From Paenibacillus albidus (GTDB lineage: Bacteria > Bacillota > Bacilli > Paenibacillales > Paenibacillaceae): DNA of 64,000 nt. The notes beneath the pieces were generated by a model. The model searched no databases. It was not told where the DNA came from and worked only from the letters and a program-made list of their open reading frames with translations. Every line of letters starts with the position of its first letter. Positions within the stretch are counted from its first letter, which is position 1. Shown here in pieces: positions 58,367 through 64,000 of this stretch. The position numbers and the translations under genes are program-made. The stretch lies in contig NZ_BMKR01000010.1 of NCBI RefSeq assembly GCF_014644435.1, positions 62,001-126,000 of the forward strand, read 5' to 3'.

Positions 58367-60375
58367 GCTCTATAGCCCTTGTCGGCAACCCGAATACCGG
58401 GAAAACCTCGCTCTTCAACACCCTGACTTCCTCTTATGAATATGTAGGGAACTGGGCGGGGGTAACGGTAGAGAAAAAGATCGGCAGCTTGAAAAACGGT
58501 GCCGGCATGTTGATTGATTTGCCGGGCATCTACTCCCTGCACCCGCTGTCCCGCGACGAAAGCGTTGCTGCCAGGTATCTGGTGGAAGAATCGCCGGGGG
58601 CCTTGATTAATATTGTGGATGCCTCACAGCTGGAACGGAACCTGCTGCTGACACTCCAGCTCCTTGAGTATGGCAAACCTACTTTGCTTGGACTGAATAT
58701 GGTCGATGTTGCCAGCGCACGCGGTATTCAGGTCAATCCTGAAGTGCTGCAGACCTGGCTCGGTGTTCCTGTGCTCCCGCTGGTAGCCAGAACAGGAAAA
58801 GGCAGCGGACAAGTTCTTAGTCTGCTGAAGAATTCTGCTGCTATCCCTGCAGTTCATTTCAGGCTTGATTACGGCGAGCCGGCTGAGCAAGCGATCGCCG
58901 CAATCGAGAAGATGCTGCCTGCCGGCGCCTCTTTGCCTGATTCCCGCTGGGTTGCCCTCCAGCTGATGGAGCAGAATCCGGTTATTCTGCAGATCCTGAA
59001 ATCACAGCTGGACGTAACCCCGCTGCTCGCCATCTGCGACGTTTGCCAGAGTGAGCTGCAGAGCAAGAAGCTGGCCTTGACGCTTCCCCAGTGGATCCGC
59101 TCAGTACGGATGGATTATATCCGCTCCTTGTGCCAGGCGGCGATGGATACCACAGCACGCAAACCTCACAATTTAACGGAAAGACTGGATGCGCTGCTGA
59201 CCCACCGTTTTATGGGATTGCCTCTCTTTATTTTCTTTATGTATGTTTTGTTCAAAACGACCTTTGATTGGGTTGGCGGGCCGTTGTCCGACATCCTGGA
59301 CGGCTGGATCTCCGGTCCGATCAGCGATGGCGCAGGCACCCTGCTTCAATACCTTGGGGCCTCTAGCTTCGCCCACGCGCTGGTTGTTGACGGAATTATC
59401 GGCGGGGTCGGCGGGGTTCTCGTGTTTGTCCCGCAAATCTTCATCCTGTTCCTGATTATTTCCTTTCTCGAGGACTCCGGTTATATGGCCCGTGTCTGCC
59501 TCCTGATGGACAGCACAATGGAGCGTATGGGGCTTAACGGAAAAGCCTTCATTCCGTTCATTATCGGCTTTGGCTGCAATGTCCCTGCCATTATGGCTGC
59601 CCGCAGCATTGAACAGCCAAAGGACCGGATGCTCACTACATTGCTTATGCCACTGATGTCCTGTTCAGCCAGACTGCCGGTATATGCTCTGTTTGCCGCA
59701 GTTTTCTTCCCGAGCCGGCAAGCGGCAGCCGTCTTGTCCATGTATGTGCTGGGTATCGTATTTGCGCTGATTCTTTGTAAAGTATTCTCTAAATTTCTCT
59801 TTAAGAATGAGTCCTCCATCTTTATTATCGAGCTTCCCCCCTACCGTCTGCCGCAGATTAAGACCTTGCTGCGCAGCACCTGGGAGAAAGGCAAAGGATT
59901 CCTGCGCAAGGCCGGAACGATCATTCTCGCCGGCTCCGTAATCATCTGGCTCATGTCCTATGCCGGACCCGGAGGGCTGGATGTAGCCATGGATGACAGC
60001 TTTCTGGCCAAATTTGGCGGCCTGATTGCCCCACTGCTGCAGCCGCTCGGCTTCGGAAACTGGCAGGCCGGCTCAACACTGGTTCCCGGTTTTCTGGCTA
60101 AAGAAGTTATTGTATCGACCATGAATATTATTTATCACGCACCGGATACGGCCGGGCTGGAAACCCAGATTGCCCAAGTGTTTACACCGCTGAGCTCCAT
60201 TAGCTTCATGGTATTTATCCTGCTCTATATTCCTTGTCTGGCAACAGTAGGCGTGATCAGAAAAGAAACAGCTTCCTGGAAGTGGACGTTTTTCTCAATG
60301 GGCTACAGCCTGGTGCTGGCCTATATCGTTTCTTTTGTTGTGTTCCAAGGCGGGCGTTTGCTTGGATGGTCCTAA
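58363..60375 (+). CDS. feoB: Ferrous iron transport protein B
   Basis: This 670-residue transporter has an N-terminal GTPase: G1 GNPNTGKTS (8-16), G2 AGVTVEKK, G3 DLPGIYS (51-57), G4 NMVD. A helical spacer follows, and then a membrane part with two gate repeats containing the conserved cysteines in GFGCNVPAIMAAR and LLMPLMSCSARLPVYALF, which form the Fe2+ path. It takes ferrous iron across the inner membrane. It is co-translated with feoA and followed by a small Cys-rich membrane protein that belongs to the same system. The length is typical of Firmicute FeoB. Confidence 0.96.
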   Translation: MSSIALVGNPNTGKTSLFNTLTSSYEYVGNWAGVTVEKKIGSLKNGAGMLIDLPGIYSLHPLSRDESVAARYLVEESPGALINIVDASQLERNLLLTLQLLEYGKPTLLGLNMVDVASARGIQVNPEVLQTWLGVPVLPLVARTGKGSGQVLSLLKNSAAIPAVHFRLDYGEPAEQAIAAIEKMLPAGASLPDSRWVALQLMEQNPVILQILKSQLDVTPLLAICDVCQSELQSKKLALTLPQWIRSVRMDYIRSLCQAAMDTTARKPHNLTERLDALLTHRFMGLPLFIFFMYVLFKTTFDWVGGPLSDILDGWISGPISDGAGTLLQYLGASSFAHALVVDGIIGGVGGVLVFVPQIFILFLIISFLEDSGYMARVCLLMDSTMERMGLNGKAFIPFIIGFGCNVPAIMAARSIEQPKDRMLTTLLMPLMSCSARLPVYALFAAVFFPSRQAAAVLSMYVLGIVFALILCKVFSKFLFKNESSIFIIELPPYRLPQIKTLLRSTWEKGKGFLRKAGTIILAGSVIIWLMSYAGPGGLDVAMDDSFLAKFGGLIAPLLQPLGFGNWQAGSTLVPGFLAKEVIVSTMNIIYHAPDTAGLETQIAQVFTPLSSISFMVFILLYIPCLATVGVIRKETASWKWTFFSMGYSLVLAYIVSFVVFQGGRLLGWS

Positions 60376-60397
60376 ATGTGAAAGCGGGGTGCAGTTC

Positions 60398-60577
60398 ATG
60401 ATTAACATTCTAATTATAGGCGGAGTCTTCGGATACTCAGGCTGGATGATTTACCGTCATTTTCAAAAAGGCAAAAAAGGAGCCTGTGCTGGCTGCGACA
60501 AAGGAAAAACCTGTGCGGCAGCCTCACTGGATTCGCCCTTTTCCTGCTCGGGAGACCCGGTCCGCAACAAATTATAA
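60398..60577 (+). CDS. FeoB-associated Cys-rich membrane protein
   Basis: This 59-residue protein has one N-terminal membrane helix (INILIIGGVFGYSGWMIYRHF), then a basic stretch and the Cys cluster CAGCDKGKTC, with a last Cys in FSCSG. This is the usual look of the small proteins that follow feoB in Gram-positive bacteria. They may help iron handling, but their mode of action is unsettled. The start at 60398 has GGGGTG seven bases before it and lies 22 bp past feoB; a longer in-frame form would overlap feoB. It is the last gene of the Fur-controlled unit. Confidence 0.87.
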   Translation: MINILIIGGVFGYSGWMIYRHFQKGKKGACAGCDKGKTCAAASLDSPFSCSGDPVRNKL

Positions 60578-60610
60578 TCAAGTGGTAAATTCAGCAAAAT
60601 CCATAAACTC

Positions 60611-60636
60611 GTTTAATTTCCCCACGTTACGGGTAT
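60611..60636 (+). promoter_or_regulatory. SigB-like promoter before the 48-residue gene
   Basis: GTTTAA (60611-60616) and GGGTAT (60631-60636) stand 14 bp apart. Both boxes match the general-stress sigma-B consensus exactly, and the spacing is in the allowed range. Transcription near 60643 gives a leader of about 40 nt before ATG 60685. Confidence 0.65.
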
Positions 60637-60684
60637 GTTTGTTATAAGCAACTGCACCCTGAAACCACCAAGGAGGGAACTACA

Positions 60685-60831
60685 ATGAACACCAAAAAAA
60701 CGTTATTCACCACAGTGGCACTCGGAGCAGCCTACTTATTGAAAAACAAGAATACCCGTGACAAGATTATGCACGGAATTCAGAACTTCACTTCACAGAT
60801 GAAATCCAAGAAATCCGGCAGTACTTATTAA
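60685..60831 (+). CDS. Small basic protein, possible stress protein
   Basis: This 48-residue protein starts MNTKKTLFTTVALGAAYLLKNK, with a short hydrophobic stretch, and ends NFTSQMKSKKSGSTY. It is basic and may sit at the membrane, loosely recalling YtxH-like stress proteins, but it is too short for a firm match. AAGGAGGG stands seven bases before the ATG, a SigB-like promoter lies about 50-75 bp upstream, and a perfect 17-bp terminator stem follows 36 bp after the stop. Promoter, ribosome site and terminator together make this small gene convincing even though the function is unknown. Confidence 0.75.
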   Translation: MNTKKTLFTTVALGAAYLLKNKNTRDKIMHGIQNFTSQMKSKKSGSTY

Positions 60832-60867
60832 CTTTAAGTCTCTTTGAATGATCAGACTGACCATGCT

Positions 60868-60913
60868 AAAGGGGTAACCCGGCAGACCTTTACGGTTGCC
60901 GGGTTACCCCTTT
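60868..60913. terminator. Strong bidirectional terminator
   Basis: AAAGGGGTAACCCGGCA (60868-60884) and TGCCGGGTTACCCCTTT (60897-60913) form a 17-bp perfect stem with a 12-nt loop. It separates the small gene from convergent pepA. Confidence 0.88.
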
Positions 60914-60953
60914 ATGGGTTGCCTGCTGTCTCTTCCCCTGCCGCTGCCTTGCA

Positions 60954-62462
60954 CTACTCCTGATGCCCGCTTTGGCTTAGCAGCCATTCCAGCAATGTGC
61001 GTACCATCACGCCGGAAGCTCCTTTGGGATTCACGCTTTGTTCCTTGCCCAGATAAGCCGTCCCGGCAATATCCAGATGAATCCAAGGCAAACCTTCGGC
61101 GAACTCGCCGATGAACAGGCCGGCTGTAGTCGCTCCGCCGTACCTTCCCCCGGAGTTGCGGATATCAGCAACTTCGCTCTTCAGCGCATCGCGAAATTCC
61201 GGGTATGAAGGAAGCGGCCAAATCTTTTCCCCCGCCCGGCGGGATGCCTCCAGAAATTGCTGCAGGAATGCTTCATCGTTCGTAAGGGCTCCTGTAGCGG
61301 TATCCCCCAATACTGACAACACAGCACCGGTTAATGTGGCTACATCAATGAGCCGCTCTGCTCCCCAATGCCGGGCATACGTAAGCGCATCTCCCATCAC
61401 AATCCGGCCTTCCGCATCGGTATTCAGCACTTCTATGGTGCGTCCGCTAAGTGAAGTAATAACATCGCCGGGTTTAAAGGCATTGGCAGAAGGCATATTC
61501 TCTGCCGAGGGAATGACCATAAGCACGTTCAGTTGTGGCCGCAAGCGGCCCAGAGCCTCCATCACGCCCAATACGGCTGCCGCACCGCTCATATCGCTGA
61601 TCATATTCTCCATACCGGCCGCTCTTTTTAGAGAAATCCCGCCCGTATCAAACGTGATCCCCTTGCCCACCAGCCCGGTGACATTGTCCCATTGCTCTGT
61701 ACCCTGATATCGGATAACGATCATTCGGGATGGATTGGCGCTGCCTTTGCCGACTGCGGTCAAGCCGCCCATGCCTCTTTGTTCAATCTCACGCTCATCC
61801 AGTACTTCGGCCGGGAACCCGTGCCGTTCAGCCACCTCAATCGCTGCCACCGCGAGATCCGAAGGAGTCATCAGGTTACCGGGGGTATTGATTAAATCAC
61901 GGGCCAAATTTGTCGCCTCTCCAAAAGCCATCCCCTTCAGGATGCTGCGGTCCCAGCGTCCCGCTTCAGTCGCTTCTACCGGTTGCTCCAGCTTAAACAG
62001 CACCGCTTCCAGACCCGCATACTCCAGCTGCTCCTGCTTGTACCTTCTGCGCCGATAAGCTCCCAGCAGCAAGCCTTCCGTCAGGGCAGAAACAGCATTC
62101 CCCTGAGCCTCCCCAAACATTGTCCTGAGCTCTTCAGGGAGCAGGAGGACCAGTCTCCGTGCTTTTATTCGCAGGGCAGCCCGTGCAGTCTGGGCCGCCA
62201 GCTCCCGCAGTCCCTCGGTTGTCAGAGCGCCGTCCCCTCTTCCTGCCAGGATAGCCGCAGGATATGGCCCTTCCAAGGGGAGGACATACGTCTCAGCGTG
62301 TCTCCCGCTGAAGAATCCGGCTGTCCCCAGGGCAGCCACCCGGTCCTCCCATTCCGCAGCCCCTCCGCCGGACTTCACCTGAGTCTCTGACAGAATAAAT
62401 ACCAGGGCATCCCCTTTCCACGAGGCTGACGGCTTACCACTGCTCCATTCAATATTCAACAT
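60954..62462 (-). CDS. pepA: Cytosol (leucyl) aminopeptidase, M17 family
   Basis: This 502-residue di-metal enzyme removes N-terminal residues from peptides in the cytoplasm. The C-terminal catalytic half has GLVGKGITFDTGG (catalytic Lys and metal Asp, near 264-275), MISDMSGAAAVLG, the family signature NTDAEGR (near 343) and WPLPSYPEF. The N-terminal half is the weakly conserved macro-like domain. Its length matches PepA (about 500). GGAGGG stands five to nine bases before the ATG. It is alone, convergent with the small basic gene and separated from the kinase gene by about 150 bp. Confidence 0.94.
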   Translation of the reverse strand: MLNIEWSSGKPSASWKGDALVFILSETQVKSGGGAAEWEDRVAALGTAGFFSGRHAETYVLPLEGPYPAAILAGRGDGALTTEGLRELAAQTARAALRIKARRLVLLLPEELRTMFGEAQGNAVSALTEGLLLGAYRRRRYKQEQLEYAGLEAVLFKLEQPVEATEAGRWDRSILKGMAFGEATNLARDLINTPGNLMTPSDLAVAAIEVAERHGFPAEVLDEREIEQRGMGGLTAVGKGSANPSRMIVIRYQGTEQWDNVTGLVGKGITFDTGGISLKRAAGMENMISDMSGAAAVLGVMEALGRLRPQLNVLMVIPSAENMPSANAFKPGDVITSLSGRTIEVLNTDAEGRIVMGDALTYARHWGAERLIDVATLTGAVLSVLGDTATGALTNDEAFLQQFLEASRRAGEKIWPLPSYPEFRDALKSEVADIRNSGGRYGGATTAGLFIGEFAEGLPWIHLDIAGTAYLGKEQSVNPKGASGVMVRTLLEWLLSQSGHQE

Positions 62463-62610
62463 GTGTTCCCTCCAGCTATTGTTACAGAAGTCGTATGGTC
62501 CATTCTAACACACAAAGGCTGATTCCCTGCGGCAACGCACCGCAAAAGATCAGCCTGTTGTTCTCTAAATACGGCCTTCACTTCATTGCCGTATTACTGT
62601 CACCACTGAG

Positions 62611-63714
62611 CTATTGGATTAACGGCAGGGAGATTACAAACCGGGTTCCTTCGTTCACCCGGCTGCTGACTGAGATACAGCCCCCGTGATTCTTGACTAT
62701 CCGGTCACTGACTGACAAACCCAGCCCCGTCCCATTCTCCTTCGTCGTAAAGAAAGGACTGAACAACCTGTCCAGAGTACAAATATCCATCCCCTTGCCA
62801 TTGTCAGAAATAAAAATACGGACCTCAGCGCCTTCTCTCCGCGCTCCGATCTCAATCGTTCCCGTATAGTCATCAGATCGTTCTGTAATCGCTTCCATAG
62901 CATTTCTTATCATATTAAGGATAACCTGCTTCATTTGCTTGACATCAACGGAGATGGCCATGTCGCCTTGAAGCGGGTGAAGATGAATCTGACAGCCTTT
63001 CATTAAAGCTTCACTTTCGGTTAACAAAACCGCTTCCTTAAGCAGTGCCGATACTGAAATCATTCCTACTTGGGGAACGGAAGGCTTGGATGACATCAGG
63101 AATTCATGAATGATATCATTAGCCCGGTCGATCTCTGCAAGAATAATTCTGGCATATTCATCCTTGCCCAGCTGGTGAAGATGCGGCCGCAGCAGTTGTA
63201 TAAAGCCGCGGATAGCCGTCAAGGGATTGCGGATCTCATGGGCGATGGATGCGGACAGTTTGCCCAGCATAGCCAGGTTGTCGTTCTGATAGGCCGTTTG
63301 CTCAATCAGCTTGTAATCGGAGATCTCCTTGACCGTAAATAAATAATAACCCTTCATTGTCTCACCCGACGAGAGCGACACCCGCCAATAACGTCCGAAC
63401 TCGTCCACAAATTCGTAATTGGGTTTCCCCTTGTAGATCATTTCCCGATAGCTGCTCAGCAATTGTCTTTTCTTGAAGCGGTTTAACTGGATATGGGACA
63501 GGAGATGGGCCATTGTACATCCCACAAGAGAGTGACGCTGCAATTCAAGCATGCCGTACATCTGCTTGTTGACAAAACTGATGACCCCCAATTCATCAAA
63601 CAGAATGATTCCACTGTCAATGTTCTCCAAAACATCCTCATAGGTAGCGTCCAGAAGTCCGGATTGAAACGTTCTTGCCGACAAGAGTAAACTTTCCTGA
63701 TATTGGCTTATCAC
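62611..63714 (-). CDS. PAS-domain sensor histidine kinase (sporulation-kinase-like)
   Basis: This 367-residue cytoplasmic kinase has a PAS domain (about 25-135, ENIDSGIILFDELGVISFVNKQMYGML), the HisKA motif SIAHEIRNPLTAIRGFIQLL (phospho-His159) and a HATPase with N-box MIRNAMEAI, G1 DNGKGMD, F-box PFFTTKENGTGLGL and G2. It has no membrane segment and no partner regulator alongside, like KinA/KinE-type kinases that feed the Spo0 phosphorelay; that role is inferred from architecture. The start is GTG at 63714 with AAGGGGG about 12 bases upstream. A TGTCGAA (0A-box-like) lies 180 bp upstream at 63892-63898. Positions 63715-64000 hold no ORF. Confidence 0.88.
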   Translation of the reverse strand: MISQYQESLLLSARTFQSGLLDATYEDVLENIDSGIILFDELGVISFVNKQMYGMLELQRHSLVGCTMAHLLSHIQLNRFKKRQLLSSYREMIYKGKPNYEFVDEFGRYWRVSLSSGETMKGYYLFTVKEISDYKLIEQTAYQNDNLAMLGKLSASIAHEIRNPLTAIRGFIQLLRPHLHQLGKDEYARIILAEIDRANDIIHEFLMSSKPSVPQVGMISVSALLKEAVLLTESEALMKGCQIHLHPLQGDMAISVDVKQMKQVILNMIRNAMEAITERSDDYTGTIEIGARREGAEVRIFISDNGKGMDICTLDRLFSPFFTTKENGTGLGLSVSDRIVKNHGGCISVSSRVNEGTRFVISLPLIQ

Positions 63715-64000
63715 GATATTAAGTTCCCCCTTCTACTGCATTTGACGAAGGCGTCAGGCGACAGCAAATTGCTATGTATTTAAGTATATGACGAAGACGC
63801 CAGAACATTCGGTAACCGCTCCCTATTATCCAACCGTTTCAACTATATTCCAATCATATCCAAGAGAAGAAGACAACGCAATCAGAGAATCTGTCGAATG
63901 CCAAAAAAATTTATAAAATGATTCCAAAGACATACTCCATACCCTTAATTCCTTCACATCACATGTTACATCTGCTTTGATTTCCTGAAAACTGAACAAA

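Overview
The window reads as a chromosomal segment of a Paenibacillus-like Firmicute. The signs are strong GGAGG-type ribosome binding sites with frequent TTG and GTG starts, puc/nup, yesMN/lplABC-type and feoAB gene sets, YhaM and PucR proteins of Bacillus type, GlnR/TnrA-, CcpA- and Fur-like sites, and moderately GC-rich coding sequence. No phage, IS element, rRNA or CRISPR array was seen. One tRNA-Gly is present.

Layout. Positions 1-2200 hold a LysR regulator, a GNAT acetyltransferase and the start of an amino-acid ABC binding lipoprotein, an order that recalls the ytlI-ytmIJ sulfur-compound salvage region of Bacillus. Positions 2400-8012 are mostly housekeeping or stress genes: GNAT, a TerD-VWA fusion, a DnaQ-like exonuclease, yhaM, hemH and an unknown gene. 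Positions 8300-23500 form a nitrogen-salvage region. Adenine deaminase lies downstream of pucG-pucF-pucH-pucM-uraD, preceded by a nucleoside-type BMP ABC importer, a pucB-like gene and pucR. Two perfect GlnR/TnrA boxes sit between pucR and a divergent ridA. No urate oxidase or xanthine dehydrogenase structural gene is in the window. Positions 24150-28284 hold an amidase, a YwrD-like gamma-glutamyltransferase with its own GlnR/TnrA box, and a divergent pair of short CHR-type transporters (ywrAB-like).

Positions 28700-37835 carry miscellaneous genes. The notable one is an ABC-F ATPase whose leader has a promoter, a 51-codon upstream ORF and an intrinsic terminator, so it looks like an attenuation system. 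Positions 38400-53850 are a single-strand polysaccharide-utilisation locus: GH74-like beta-propeller, large secreted GH26 mannanase, LplB/LplC/LplA-type sugar importer, YesN/YesM two-component pair, GH43 and GH36 alpha-galactosidase. A galactomannan-type substrate is the simplest inference. A 20-bp-spaced direct repeat recurs upstream of three of its transcription units and is a good candidate YesN operator. Positions 54000-64000 hold a Cys/His-rich small protein, tRNA-Gly, a MASE3-GGDEF-EAL protein, an aldolase-like enzyme, Fur-regulated feoAB with a Cys-rich partner, a 48-aa ORF with a SigB-like promoter, pepA and a PAS histidine kinase.

The most unusual signal is non-coding. Three intergenic elements (near 10.3, 28.5 and 38.2 kb) each hold four 18-bp imperfectly palindromic cores spaced 51, 62 and 51 bp (within 1 bp). 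Two further intergenic arrays (3 and 7 units) repeat another palindromic core every 51 bp exactly. The sequence drifts while the palindromes and the spacings, close to 5, 6 and 5 helical turns, are kept.
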